A stretch of 64,000 nucleotides of DNA from Erinaceus europaeus (taxonomy: Eukaryota > Chordata > Mammalia > Eulipotyphla > Erinaceidae), in NCBI RefSeq assembly GCF_950295315.1, contig NC_080172.1, positions 116,457,196-116,521,195 of the forward strand, written 5' to 3'. Positions 51,889-63,424 of the stretch are shown here, in pieces; positions within the stretch are counted from its first letter, which is position 1, and every line of letters begins with the position of its first letter. The notes below the pieces were generated by a model. It saw only the letters and a program-made list of their open reading frames with translations, searched no databases and was not told the DNA's origin. The position numbers were made by a program, and so were the translations under genes.

Positions 51889-52835
51889 TTATTTGTAAAA
51901 AGGAAACACTGAAAAAACTATAGGATAAGAGGGGTACAACTCCACACAGTTCCCAACACCAGAACTCTGTATCCCATCCCTCCCTTGATAGCTTTCCTAT
52001 TCTTTATCCCTCTGGGAGCATGGACCCAGGGTCATTGTGGGATGCAGAAGGTAGAAGGTCTGGCTTCTGTAATTGCTGCCCCACTGAACATGGGTGTTGA
52101 CAGGTGGATCCATACTCCCAGCCTGTCTCTTTTCTAGTGGGGCAGGACTCTGGGGAAGTGGGGCTCCAGGACACATTGGTGGGGTTGTCTGTCCAGGGAA
52201 GTCTGGTTGGAATCATGGTAGCATCTGGAACCTGGTGGCTGAAAAGAGAGTTAACATACAAAGCCAAACAAATTGTTGAACAATCATGGACCTAAAGGCT
52301 GGAATAGAGCAGATGAAGAGTTGGGGGGGGGTCTCCATTTTATAGAGAGCTAGATTCCAAAGGGCCTGTGGATATAGCGGTTTTTGTTTTTTTGTTTGTT
52401 TGTCTGCTTTCCCCTGAGCCTGACATCTGACAATCTGACATGCAGGTGGATCCAAGCTATTGTCTGGGGAGATGACGTCATGGCTGGAAAAAGGACCAGA
52501 AATCTGGATCAGGGAAGAGAGTAGCTCCCAAATATGGGAAAGGGGTATAAATATTGTTGACTGTAAACCCCATCAACTTGATGTGATCTGGGGCCCATAT
52601 TCAGCTTAGGAGCCTGTGTGACCTCCGCATCCCTGTAGACCTGAGCTCACATTTTGTGGTCATGGGTAGGAACATTCCAAGCTGCCCCAATATCAGGACC
52701 CATCTTCCTCAGGTGTAGCATTGAGTCTGTTGTCCAGCCTCCCTCTGGAAGATGGAACATTATTGTTGTTGATCCAAGTTGAAGGTAGTGGGGGCCCACA
52801 GAGGGGCCATTGTTGTTCCTGACAGAGATGACCGG
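51889..52835 (-). repeat. type D retroposon, antisense, longest uninterrupted copy
   Basis: About 950 bp, from the tail complement (51889-51930: 'actataggataagaggggt') through 'gggagcatggacccagggtc', 'ttgttgaacaatcatggacc' and 'gagtagctcccaaatatggg' to about 52835. No open frame of note. Best template for the family. Confidence 0.88.
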
Positions 52836-53129
52836 TAACAATGGAGAGAAGGTCTATTCGAGGTCCAGGCCCGTCATGTCTGTGTGGGAATCCCTGGACG
52901 CCCCCGACTAGGGCCCCAGCTTCACTGTTTCTTCTTCTACCTCCCAGCTACCCTTCATTATTCACCCTTCCACTCTCCCTCCCTCCCTCTTTCCCTTCCT
53001 TTCTTTCTTCCTTCCTTCCTTCCTTTCCACACATCTATCATCCATCTATCTACTTCCTCCCCCACTTCTTCTCTTCTCCTGTCCATTCATTCCCTTCCTT
53101 TCTTTCTTGTACCTATTGGTGTATTCCTG

Positions 53130-53800
53130 TTGTGCACGGGCCACGGAGAAGAGAGAGAGGGGGTCCGGAGCGAAGAGGAAACACAAATCTTTTAAAATTT
53201 TTTTTTTAAATTAATTTTATTTTTGAGAGAGATGAAGAGAGGAGAGAGAGAGAAACACCAGAGCACTGCTCAGCTCAGGCTTATGGTGGTGCGGGGGATT
53301 GAACCTGGGACTTAGGAGCCTCAGGCATGAGAGTCTGTTTGCATAACCATTATGCTGTCTCCCCCGCCCAGGAAACACAAATCTTTATTTGCGCTGGCAC
53401 CTCAGAGTTGGGTGCTAGAGAGGCAGGTTGGGCCACGTGGAGGTAGCGAAAATGGCCGCCTGCCTCACACAGTAACCTTTCCTGCGTCTGAACACCAGAG
53501 TGGAGCGCTGGCAAGAGAGTGAGGTGCGGAAGAAGAAGGGCTTTTATAGGAGCAGCTTTCACGAGAATGGGAAGGGGGAGGAGTAACCACAGCACTCCAG
53601 GATAGGATGATAACTCTCGTGAGAATGGGAGGGGGGAGGAGTGACCAAAGCACTCCAGATATCGCGGGGATATAGACAATGCCCTGAGGGCACAACATGG
53701 CTGAACAGGCGCTCCGAGAATGTCCCAACTCTCGTGGGAACTAGCAGTAGCCTGAGGGGGCAACATGGCAGATGTGACTGCATCGCACAATTTCCCAGCA
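53130..53800 (-). mobile_element. solo LTR, class II-like ERV, with nested SINE (LTR-I)
   Basis: On the - strand starts TGCTGGGAAATTG at 53800 and ends GCACAACA at 53130. The perfect 6-bp tattcc flanks it at 53124-53129 and 53801-53806. A CTATAAAAG box near 53545 and AATAAA at about 53386-53391 (- strand) are in the right order. About 475 bp without the SINE. Confidence 0.92.
53193..53369 (-). repeat. SINE-C inside LTR-I, perfect duplication
   Basis: Antisense SINE-C ('agcactgctcagctcaggc', 'gcataaccattatgctgtc') flanked by the identical 17-mer aggaaacacaaatcttt at 53176-53192 and 53370-53386. Confidence 0.95.
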
Positions 53801-53904
53801 TATTCCCATATTCTCATCCTCACCAACCACTGTTCACTATCCACCTTTTTACCAATCACTCTTCCAACCCTCTTCCTCGTCACTGTTCAGACTTACCCAA
53901 GTGC

Positions 53905-54220
53905 TCACCTTTTCTTTTCTTTTCTTTTCTTTTCTTTTCTTTTCTTTTCTTTTCTTTTCTTTTCTTTTCTTTTTTCTGCCTCCAGGATTATCACTGGGAT
54001 GCAGTGCCAGCACAATGACCCACTGCTCCTGGCAGCCATTCTTTCCATTTTATTGCACAGGACAGAGAGAAATTGAGAGAGAAGAGGGGGAGAGAGAGGG
54101 AGAGAGAGAAAGAAAGAGTGAGAGGCACCTGCAGACCTGCTTCACTGCTTGGATCCTTCTGTAGTTCTTGCACTTAGTACTATGTGCATTCGGTCAGGCA
54201 CTCCACTGCCCCTCCTTCTG
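53905..54220 (-). repeat. SINE long form, antisense, with (TTTTC)n tail
   Basis: (TTTTC)12 at about 53911-53971, then 'cctccaggattatcactggg', 'cccactgctcctggcagcc', 'gcacaggacagagagaaatt', and a shortened head. Confidence 0.9.
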
Positions 54221-54501
54221 CCCATCTGTCTACCCAGCTATCCACTCATCTATCTGCTTGTCTCCTACACACTCATTCATACTCTTTAGCCATGCACCTA
54301 ACCACAATTCATTTTTGAACCTTTATCCTCTCAGGACACTTATCCCAACATACTCATACACTCATTCGACTTCCCACCCACCCACCCTTCCTTCCTACCA
54401 TTGCTCACTCTGCATATCCTTACATTTATTCGTTCCTCACCTACGTAAGCCTTTACCTCTTCAATCATCTCTGGTTGTCGTCAAAGTTCATGGTGCCAGT
54501 A
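54221..54501. other. unique sequence
   Basis: Pyrimidine-rich, nothing recognised. Confidence 0.4.
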
Positions 54502-54852
54502 TGCCGGGCTAGCTTCATGGTGGGAGACAGATGACCAGTGACACAAGGCTGAGTGGAGAAGCAGTATTTCTTTATTCATGAGCAAATGGTTCAAAAAACT
54601 AACCTAATCTAATCACCACATAGTTCTGACCTGCCTCTCTCCTCTGACCACCACGTCCAGAACCCAGGAAGTACATAGGATAGGGGGCGGGGAGAAGAGA
54701 GAAGCGCGAAATAGCAAGGACTAAACCAAAATCTCCCGGAGGCAGGGGGAGTGAGACTAAACCAATGCAACAGAATGAACATGTAAATAGACCACAATGT
54801 CAAGCAATGTAACAGAAGGGATCCCAGAAGCAGAACTAGAAGCATACCAACA
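54502..54852 (-). mobile_element. solo LTR of class II-like ERV (LTR-G copy 3)
   Basis: - strand start TGTTGGTATGCTTCTAG, shares 'GTGGTCTATTTACAT' with the other LTR-G copies, AATAAA near 54575, end CCCGGCA. No target duplication seen, so one flank may have been altered. Confidence 0.75.
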
Positions 54853-54890
54853 TCTGGTGACCCACAGACACATGAAGAAATGCTCTACTT

Positions 54891-55026
54891 CATTATGCTA
54901 TCTACCTCCAGGTAGACAGCATAATGGTTATGCCAAGAGACTCTCATGCCTGAGGCTTCAAAGTCCCAGGTTCAATCCCCCACACCACCATAAACCAGAG
55001 CTATTTGGTTAAAAAATGTTTTTAAA
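54891..55026 (+). repeat. SINE-C with inverted 5' duplication
   Basis: Sense SINE-C from 54908, preceded by a 17-base inverted copy of its own start (54891-54907). Target duplication aaatgctctactt / aaatgctccactt at 54878-54890 and 55027-55039. Confidence 0.85.
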
Positions 55027-55325
55027 AAATGCTCCACTTTACTCATCATTAGAGAAATGCAAATTTGAACTGCACTGAGATTCCATCTCACACCTGAGAG
55101 AACAGCTTCCGTCAGCACACCAGGAAAGGACAGGTGTTGAGAGGTCCTGGAGAAAAGGGTCTCTGCTCTAATGCTGGTGGGAATGCAGACCGGGGCAGTC
55201 CCTTTGGAAGACTGTGTGAACAGCCTTTAAACAAATAACAATGGAAGTGCCTTATGACCCAGCAATACTACTCTTGGGCATTTATCCAGTAAACACTCAA
55301 ACATTAATTCAAATGTGCGGTAATT

Positions 55326-55865
55326 TCAACTTAAAGGGGGTTTGAGCTGTGACATGTAAAAGGATTCACAGTGAGGAGTTATGAATGGGTTTAAACAACA
55401 CAAGTTTTTATTAGGGTGAAACAGGTAAAAGGCAAAATAAGCAATTATCATCAGGGGTTAAGAGTACGCTAGATCCATAAAGTCTGAGTATAGTTATCAA
55501 AAGGTAAGTCCCATAAGATAAACAATTATCAGCTCTAGTAAAGGTTGCTCATGGCTGTAGAGGGGTCTAAAAGTTTACCTGCTAGCAGAGTCACACATGT
55601 TCAGTTCCCAGGAGAAAGAAGTAGCCATGACAGATACCTGGAGCATCTCCATCTAGATGCTTCTGACCAGGAGAAGAAGCAGCAGCCAAAGAGATCGGAC
55701 TTCCAGCTGGCAGTGATTTTAAGTCTATTCAGTCCACCCACAATGCTTTGTACATCAGCACAGACTGGATCCTCCCACAATCCACCATGCACAGGTCACT
55801 GCTTACCATGTCGCCAAGGCTGACGGCATTAGTATGCTAATAGTTCCAAACTCCTGCTGGAGTCA
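55326..55865 (-). mobile_element. solo LTR, unclassified ERV (LTR-F copy 2)
   Basis: Reverse complement homologue of 1138-1624 with an extra internal ~55 bp (55700-55800 region). Start TGTGACTCCAGCAGG at about 55864; AATAAA-like ttttatta at 55405-55412. It interrupts an L1. Confidence 0.8.
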
Positions 55866-56335
55866 CAGCAAAAAGGGACACAGGCACCTCTGTGTTCATA
55901 GCTGCATTATTCACAACAGCCGAAGAGTGGAGGTACCCTAGATACCCATCAGAAGATGACTGGCTAAAGGAATTATGGGATATATATCCCATGGAATACT
56001 ACATTGTAAACAAACAAACAAAAAAGATGATACTGTGTCCTTTTTGAACAAAATGGTTGGAACTGGAGATGACAATGCTTGGTGAAATAAGTAGAGAGAA
56101 GTAAGACAACTACCAGATGGCTTCACTCCTATGTGGCATCTAGAGATTTGATATACGTGAACTCACAGAAAAAAAAAAATCCAAACAAAACAGAAGCAAG
56201 TGAACTGTACAACTTGTGAGAACTCTGGTGGTTCTCTCTGAGAGGTGGGAGGGTGAGGATATGAGAATTTGATGGTGGGAGTGGTGTGGAACTCTACATG
56301 GTCATCTTACAATCTTGTAAGATACTATTTGCTGG

Positions 56336-56819
56336 CACTCACTTGGGTGGGCTCTTGACAGAGTAAGCCAACTGGTTTCCCATGCTAGCACAGGAGACTA
56401 CACAAACAGACAGAAACCAGGGGATAATTCAGCTATGAACAAATCCACTTTATTGTGCAGGAGGTAGAGTTTAAATAGCAGAATGGAACAAAGGACATTT
56501 TTCACATGTGACAATGATGATGGGTTTCTAAAAGGTCAGAACCCTCATGGTGGAGGATCTAAGGAATGAAGAGAATTGATAGGGGTAGAGGAGAGTCCAG
56601 GATGATGAGTTGCTGTGGGGCAAGAGTGTTAATTAACTAAAGGTATTTAGAAAAACATGGTAATTATACCAGCAGGGAGAGGTAAACAGAGAAAGGCAGA
56701 ATACTGATACAAGGAGTAGTGATAAAAGAATGAGGAAATAGAATGTGGGCCTTACTATGATATTACTGACAGGGTAGGATGATGGAATGCAGTTTGTACG
56801 TGATCAAAGATGGTGAAAT
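56336..56819. other. unassigned sequence
   Basis: AT-rich with 'tgaacaaatccactttattg' (56433), which could be an antisense poly-A region of an LTR. Family not recognised. Confidence 0.35.
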
Positions 56820-56831
56820 TATAGTGAACTT

Positions 56832-57118
56832 AAAAAAAATATATTATTTATTAATTTATTTCCCCTTTTGTTGCCCTTGTGGTTATTGTTGTTGTAGTTA
56901 TTATTGATGTCATCATTGTTAGCTATGGCAGAGAGAATTGGAGAGAGGAGGGGAAGACAGAGAGGGGAGAGAAAGACAGACACCTGCAGACCTGCTTCAC
57001 CGCCTGTGAAGTGACTCCCCTGCAGATGGGGAAATGGGGGCTGGAACCGGGATCCTTCACTAGTCCTTGGCTTTGTGCCATGTGCACTTAACCCACTGCA
57101 CTACCTCCTGACTCCCAA
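56832..57118 (-). repeat. SINE-A, antisense, with duplication
   Basis: Full-length copy flanked by tatagtgaactt at 56820-56831 and 57119-57130. Confidence 0.93.
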
Positions 57119-57130
57119 TATAGTGAACTT

Positions 57131-57434
57131 TTAAGCAGGCAACCATTTGGTTTGTAACAAGGGAATGAGTTAAGTGTTATGGGGGTGTAGGCCTTTGTGA
57201 AGCTTGGGAGACTGACAAGAGGGAACTGAGTCAGGAAAGCTTTTCCCTCCATGCTCAACCCCTGAAAGAGAGAGGCTGACAGGTGGGGTATCTTTTCAGA
57301 CCTCCATCTTTATGATGGGAGTTCCCCTATGCTCTTACCATGCTTTCACAATTATCCTACAACTAATTATAACAAAAAATTATAGATAAATAAAAAAATA
57401 TTCTCTGATAAGTTTCTTCATTTCTTCTAGTTTC
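57131..57434. other. unassigned sequence
   Basis: No recognised feature; could continue the element at 56336-56819. Confidence 0.35.
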
Positions 57435-57642
57435 TTAATTTTTAAAACATTATTTATTATTGGATAGAGACAGAGAGAAATTGAGAGGGGAGAGGGTGAT
57501 AGACAGGGAGAGACACTTGCAGCCCTGATTCACTACTCATAAAACTTCCCCTCTTGCAGGTGGGGACCAGGGGTTTCAACCAGGGTCCTTGAGCACTGCA
57601 GTATGTGAGCTTAACTAGGTGTGCCACAGTCTGGCCCCTCTT
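57435..57642 (-). repeat. SINE-B, antisense
   Basis: 'tattattggatagagacagag', 'gattcactactcataaaac', head 'gtgccacagtctggcccct'. Confidence 0.87.
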
Positions 57643-57674
57643 TTAGTTACTTTATGTTCTCCATCATGTATTTT

Positions 57675-57905
57675 TCTCTCTATGTTTTTACCAGGGTTAT
57701 CTCTGGGGCTTAATACCTGCATAAATCCTTTGTTTCTGTCCCATTTTTATTCCCTTTTTATTTTGAGAGAGAGAGGAGAGAGAGAGAGAGAAAGAAACAG
57801 AGAGAAAAGTAGAGAAGGAGAGACACTTATATCATGGCTTCACCGCTTATGAAGCCCTGCCCCCCTCCCTGCCACAGGTGGGCACTGGAGACTTGAACTT
57901 GGGTC
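57675..57905 (-). repeat. SINE long form, antisense
   Basis: 'accagggttatctctggggc', GA-rich body, 'ggcttcaccgcttatgaagc', head partly lost. Confidence 0.75.
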
Positions 57906-58085
57906 TCTCTCATGCCTGCATCTTACCCTTCATTCTACTTGTTGAAATCATGTCCCCTTTCCAAGATGTGTTGTAGATGATCTATTTTAGGTAACTGTAC
58001 CATATTAAAAAGCATGCAAACTTGCATCAAATTGATGAGAGTGGGCAATTCTGATCTAGTCATGAATCAGATGCTTGGTCATGAG

Positions 58086-58215
58086 GAAGGTGTTGAGCCT
58101 CTCTCCAAGTCTTGATCTCCTCTTCCACAAGAAGAAGTTGGCAATGCCAACCTTGAAATGCAGCAAAAGTGTTAAATAGGATTTCCTATAAAGGGCCTGG
58201 CAGCATCCGTGGCAG
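58086..58215 (+). repeat. MIR, sense
   Basis: 'gttgagcctctctccaagtcttgatctcc' to 'agggcctggcagcatccgtggcag' and 'gatgctcagtcagtg' follow MIR order to its 3' end. Confidence 0.65.
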
Positions 58216-59405
58216 TCAGAGGATGCTCAGTCAGTGTCTGACTCCCTGATGAAGAGAAGGAAAACCTGAGAAATCTCGCAGACCCTTCTGATGGAGGGTA
58301 AGAAACTGAAACAGACATCTTCCCTGCCACTGTTCTCCGCTTTGTGAGATCTCCTCTCTAACCATTTATCTACCCACCCACAGGAGACTTTAAGAGCAGA
58401 GACAAAGGCTGGGTGTTGTAGGCAGCAGGACATGGTTAAATCAACTTCATCACAGCAGGGGTTCCAGTCCCCAGCCAAGCCAACTGCTCATTAGAGATGA
58501 GAGGTCTGATCTGATGCGCAGAGAGATGACTCCAAAGGGTGGAGGATTTTGGTGTTTACAAAGGGAGCTGGGTGACTGGGGAAACCCTTTAACAGAACCC
58601 CGTGGTCACAGAGGTTCCCCGTTGAGATGAGCAGCACAGCTGAACCCCCAAAGGGAACATGTGTGCTAGATTTCCCGCCTCCCATGGAGAGCGGGGAACA
58701 GCCCAAACTGCCTTTTCTGAAATGAGTTGTCCTTTAGAGAAAAGATGGTACTCTCCTAGTTATCCAAGGGTGTAGTAACAAATCATTAAGCCACACTCGT
58801 TGATTTGCCACCACTTTGTAGGGCTATAAACCAGCCATGGCATGCTGGGAAGTGTTTAATAACCAACTCTCTAGAGCAGCAGTAAAAAAAAAAAAAAAAA
58901 AAAACAGAACCTGGCCTGGAGTATTTGCTGGGTCCCATGGTGTAGTAGCTCTCACCATGGCCAAGCCACCAAAGTGGCATCGCTGAAGGGAGGGCTGGGG
59001 AGAGATGGCATCATCGTGGGCAACTTCTGTCTCACGAAACACAACACATAGGCACATGTGTAGCTCTTGGAGCACAGAGAAGATTGAATTCATGAAAGGA
59101 TGCCTTTTGAGTATACATGATCTTTGTTTGCATGTAATTGACTTAATGGCAAGTGTTCCTACCGGAGTTTTTCAATAATGGAGGTGTTTAATAAATGCTT
59201 GCCACAAAACCCTGGAAATCTGACAACTGGTTCTTACGAGCCATTGTGTGCCAGTTTCACTCAGCGATGTTCCCAGCAGTCTCAGCTTCCGGGGGGTGGG
59301 GGGGAGAAGCGTGTGCTGTGCTGGTGAGGATCAGCTAGGGAAGCGTGGTCATGAAGGCATCCACCTGGGAAGTAGAGTGGAGTCCAGTCCCCACTAGACT
59401 CAGCC
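58216..59405. other. unique sequence
   Basis: About 1.2 kb; (A)n at 58884-58904 and a G-run at 59290-59303. No gene or repeat recognised. Confidence 0.4.
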
Positions 59406-59560
59406 TCCAGTTCAAGTCCTACCACTCAGTAGCTGTGTCTGAGCTAGCACACAGCCTACTTACCCTGAGTCTCTTGAGTCAGTGAAATAATTTACTAATT
59501 CAGTGAATATTACCAGGTATCTATTCAATGTCATGTTCTAGAAATAGTCAATAAATATCC
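59406..59560 (+). repeat. MIR, sense, worn
   Basis: 'ccagttcaagtcctaccactcagtagctgtg' matches the MIR 5'/core boundary; 3' part diverged. Confidence 0.6.
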
Positions 59561-59888
59561 AGGAAAAAAGTGTCTCTGCACAGATAGCTCCTCCTCTTAA
59601 CTGAACAAAGTATTTAGTTGTTGGTCATAGAGCAGGTAAGATGACTATTTTTAATTACTCACATACTAATGCCATTATTTAGTTATTATTGTTCTTTCCA
59701 CCCACAGAGCTCGGATGAAGCAAAATGGGTGGGGCTCTGTTCTCTTTCAAGACATGGACACATGATGCCAGAAGCAAACCTTTTCTTTCACAGGAGTTTG
59801 ACAGTGGTGGGTTTTAAATATGGGAATGGGATTCTGCTTTGGTGTGGTAGGATTTGCTTGGATTTCACATTATCTGCTCATTAATCAC

Positions 59889-60490
59889 TCAGCATCCATC
59901 CACCCATCCATCCATCCACCCACCCATTTATCCATCCATCCATCCATCCCTCCCTCTCTCCCTCCCTCCCTCTGTCTGCCCATCCACCCATGTGTTTGTC
60001 CATCCATTCACCCATCTATCCATCCCTTGTCTTCCCATCCATCCTTCTGTCTGCTCATTCATCCATATGCCCATCCATCCATCCATCCATCCATCCCTCC
60101 CTCTGCCCATCCGTCCATATGTCCATCCATCCATCCATCTATCCATCCATCCGTCCGTCCGTCCGTCCGTCCATCTGTCCATCCATCCATCCCTCCCTAC
60201 CTCCCTCTGTCTGCCCATCCATCCATATGTCTGTCCATTCATTGATCCATCTATCCATCCCTCTATCTGCCCATCCATCCCTCTTTCTGCTCATCCATCC
60301 CTCTGTCTGCCCATCCATCCATATATCCATCCATCCTTCTATCCATCCCTCTGTCTACCCATCCATCCCTCTGTCTGCCCATCCATCCCTCTGTCTGCCC
60401 ATCCATCCCTCTGTCTGCCCATACATCCATATATCCATCCATCCATCCATCCATCCATCCATCCATCCATCCATCCATCCATCCACCCAT
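59889..60490. repeat. (TCCA)n array with TCCC/TCCG variants
   Basis: 600 bp of tetranucleotides, including a CpG-bearing (GTCC)n stretch at 60150-60170 and a purer (TCCA)n at 60428-60487. Ser/Ile/His/Pro frames are artefacts. Confidence 0.98.
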
Positions 60491-61065
60491 CTGGTGTAAC
60501 CCTTGGCCTCCTCCCTTTTGTACTAGGGTCAGACTGTGATTCACACAGTCTGTGATTTTGATTGTGTAGCCTAGCTCTTCCCTCATTTTCTTCCTTTACC
60601 ATTGTCCATAGGTGGCAACCACCACCACCACCACCACTTGATCTGCCGCTGGACCACCTTATAAATATTAATAAAAACCATCAATATGGTGGACACTCCC
60701 CACATGGGACTGTAGGCATTTGTTCTGTTAACCAAAGCACTGCTTGGCCGGACTATTCCGGGTCACATCTGGGGTCTCTCATGGGCAAGTCCTTTGCGCT
60801 ACCACAATGCTTTCTCCCTGACCCGATCAGCATTTGCAATGTGGCCAGTTTGCAATGAGCTGCACTGCCAGTGTGAACTGTAACTCTGGAGTCTGCATGA
60901 TCATACTTGAGAACATCAGGTTAGGAAAAATACATCTGCTCAATGGATTTCAGATATATATTGTTGTGGACATTTACTCTGAAAACCTTTTAATATTGGG
61001 TTAAATAAAAAAAAAATCTAAAAAATGTTTTTTGTTTGTTTGTTTGTTTTTTCATCTGGCCAGTG
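60491..61065. other. unique sequence
   Basis: (CAC)n at 60621-60638 and (TTTG)n at 61030-61049; nothing else recognised. Confidence 0.4.
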
Positions 61066-61071
61066 GTGGTA

Positions 61072-61457
61072 TGCCGGAATAGCCTGAGGGGGCTTCTTCC
61101 CGAGCACAGGCTCTCTGGGTTGGAGAGAACTCGACTGGAGCCAACCTGGCTGCTGCGTGGAGAAGGATCAGGAACTCCTGTTGGGCTAGCGTCACAGGAG
61201 AGAGAGACTCTGGGCCTCGCGGAGCTGGAAGGCAATCCAATGTGTGTTTAATCAGAAAAGAAGATTCTTTTATACATCCCAAGAAGGAAGTGGTAGGGTG
61301 TGACTAGGAGAGGAGGCGGAGCAAAAAGAGAATGTGAACCAGTGGGGATTAAACCAGTGCCCTGCAGACAGGGCGGGTCTCAGGGAAAACACTGATTATG
61401 TAAATAGACCACAGCATTAAGCGATGGAGCAGGGGGGAGCTGGCGTACTTCCCAACA
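61072..61457 (-). mobile_element. solo LTR of class II-like ERV (LTR-G copy 4)
   Basis: - strand start TGTTGGGAAGTACGCC, TATAAAAG near 61270, ATTAAA near 61248, end TTCCGGCA. Perfect 6-bp gtggta at 61066-61071 and 61458-61463. 386 bp, the reference copy for this LTR here. Confidence 0.93.
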
Positions 61458-61584
61458 GTGGTAGAAGTAGCGGAGAACACACCAGGACTGGCTTCATGCC
61501 CCCAGTCCATACCTATGGGGGGAGTACCACAACGCTCAAACAGTACTCCAAGTACTGATGGTCACCCATCTCCTCTTCTGCATC

Positions 61585-61842
61585 CAGGGTCCCCTGGGGC
61601 GCAGCACCAGCATTACAAATCCACTGCTCCTGGTGGCCATTTTTCTATTTTATTGGCTAGGACAGAGAAAAATTGACAGAAGAGGGGGAGACAGAGAAGG
61701 AGAGAAAGAGACACACCTGCAGACCTGCTTTACCACTTGTGAAGCATCCCCCCAGCGGGTAGGGAGCCAAGGGCTTGAACCTGGATCCTTGTGCTTAGTA
61801 CTATGTGCGCTTAACTGGGTGTGCTCCCTCCGGCCCCCCTTT
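61585..61842 (-). repeat. SINE long form, antisense
   Basis: 'atccagggtcccctggggc', 'aatccactgctcctggtggcc', 'ggctaggacagagaaaaatt', head 'gtgctccctccggcccccc'. Confidence 0.87.
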
Positions 61843-62207
61843 CCCATGTCCCTCTCTCCATCCCCAATTTTCCCTTCCAAAAAATTAATTTCACATTCTC
61901 CTTTTAATTTTCCAGATGGTCACTGAAATGCTGAGTGGCACTTGTGGTCTGCACGGTGCCTCTCTACTGGGTGGTGAAGCACAGCCTTGGGCTTTGTTGA
62001 TGTGCCGGGGGAGGGGGCTGGGAGTGAGTGTCTCACCCTCCCCCGGGACCTGGGTGGCAAGGTGGGCTGGTCTGCCAAATTCTGGGGTTCCTAGCACAGG
62101 CCTGTTTCACAGAGAGCTGCACTGATTCTTCTGGCTTCATCCACACCAAAGGTGACATGGTGGCCTCTTCTGCTGTCCCTTTGTCTGACTTCCCAGTGTG
62201 TTTAGAA
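61843..62207. other. unique sequence
   Basis: No recognised feature. Confidence 0.4.
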
Positions 62208-62487
62208 CCTGGGTGGAGCCCTACTAGGGAAAGAGAGAGGCAGACTGGGAGTATGGACCGACCAGTCAACGCCCATGTTCAGCGGGGAAGCAATTACAGA
62301 AGCCAGACCTTCTACCTTCTGCAACCCTCAATGACCCTGGGTCCATGCTCCCAGAGGGATAGAGAATGGGAAAGCTATGGGGGAGGGGGTGGGATATGGA
62401 GATTGGGCGGTGGGAATTGTGTGGGGTTGTACCCCTCCTACCCTATGGTTTTGTTAATTAATCCTTTCTTAAATAAAAAAAAATAAA
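62208..62487 (+). repeat. type D retroposon 3' end, sense, A-tailed
   Basis: 'gagccctactagggaaag', 'gtccatgctcccagagggat', 'gggaattgtgtggggttg', then an A-rich tail to 62490. 'gaacctgggtggag' at 62208 and 62491 suggests a target duplication (gaacctgggtggag, about 62206-62219 and 62492-62505). Confidence 0.88.
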
Positions 62488-62505
62488 AAAAGAACCTGGG
62501 TGGAG

Positions 62506-62804
62506 GAGAGGAAAGCTATTTCTGGTCTTTTTAAGGACCCCCACCCCCCAACACTCATCCAAATATCATGCACCCTGCACGGACTGCGGAATGGGTGCTG
62601 TGTCCCACGCTGTGGACCCAGCACTAAACAGTCAGCGAGGCATCGTGTCTGCTCTTGCAAGTGAGACTTAAAGCCCTGTAGGGCTGCAGCAGCTCGCGCC
62701 TGCACACAGAGCCCTCACTGTGCATGGCATCTCGGGAGGATTCTGCTATTTCTGGAATCCACGGCCCTTCAGCGGATCCTGGGACACCTGGTTACAAATT
62801 CCTA
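62506..62804. other. unique sequence
   Basis: No recognised feature. Confidence 0.4.
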
Positions 62805-63022
62805 TTCTAGAGCTGAGGAAACAGCACAGTGGTTCTGCAAAAGACTCAGGCCTGTCCCAGCTTCAATCCCTGTCACCACCATAAACCAGAGCCGAGAAGG
62901 GCTTTAATATCTCTCCCTCTCTCTCTCTCTCTCTCTTTCCTCCTTCTCTCCCCCTCTCTCCTCTCTCTTTCTCCCTCCTCTTTCCCCTCTGTATCTCTCT
63001 CTCTCTCTTTAAAATAAAGTAA
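62805..63022 (+). repeat. SINE-C, sense, with (CT)n
   Basis: 'gagctgaggaaacagcacag', 'gcttcaatccctgtcacc', 'ataaaccagagccgag', CT-rich body, A-rich end. Confidence 0.8.
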
Positions 63023-63029
63023 ATGGGAC

Positions 63030-63245
63030 TGAGCAGTGGCACAGCTGATTGAGCGCACATGTTACAATGTGTAAGGAGCTGGGTTCGAGCCCCCCAGGCC
63101 CCACCTGCAGGGGAAAGCTTTGCAATTGGTGAAGCAGGGCTGCAGGTCAAGTGTCTCTCAGACACTCTCCCTCTCTACCTTTCCTTTCTGTCTTGATGTC
63201 TCACTGTCACTATCCAATCAATAAATAATCATTAAATATAAAATA
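63030..63245 (+). repeat. SINE-B, sense
   Basis: 'gactgagcagtggcacagc', 'gctgggttcgagcccccc', 'tatccaatcaataaataatc'. Confidence 0.87.
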
Positions 63246-63424
63246 AATATTTCAAATAAATGAGTACATCTTTTTTAAAAATTCATATTCTAAGTCAGAG
63301 TGAGAGTATTCTTGCTGACACCTGTCACGGGAGATGAGGAACAGTTCCTTGTGTCAACAGCTGTGATGTAAGCCATTACCCTGCAATCAAATGATAAAAG
63401 AAGTTCCCATTGTAGAACCAGATT

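Larger units (their letters stand above)
54853..56335 (+). mobile_element. old L1 ORF2 3' half, sense, with two insertions
   Basis: L1 blocks at 54853-54890 ('gacccacagacacatgaag'), 55040-55325 ('gctggtgggaatgcagacc', 'tatgacccagcaatactac') and 55866-56335 ('attcacaacagccgaagag', 'atggaatactacattg', 'tgaaataagtagagagaag'). A SINE-C and LTR-F interrupt it. No open frame. Confidence 0.85.

Noticed and set aside
59820..60602. Ser/Ile/His/Pro and Met/Asp/Gly-rich frames
   Set aside because: Translation of the TCCA tetranucleotide array.
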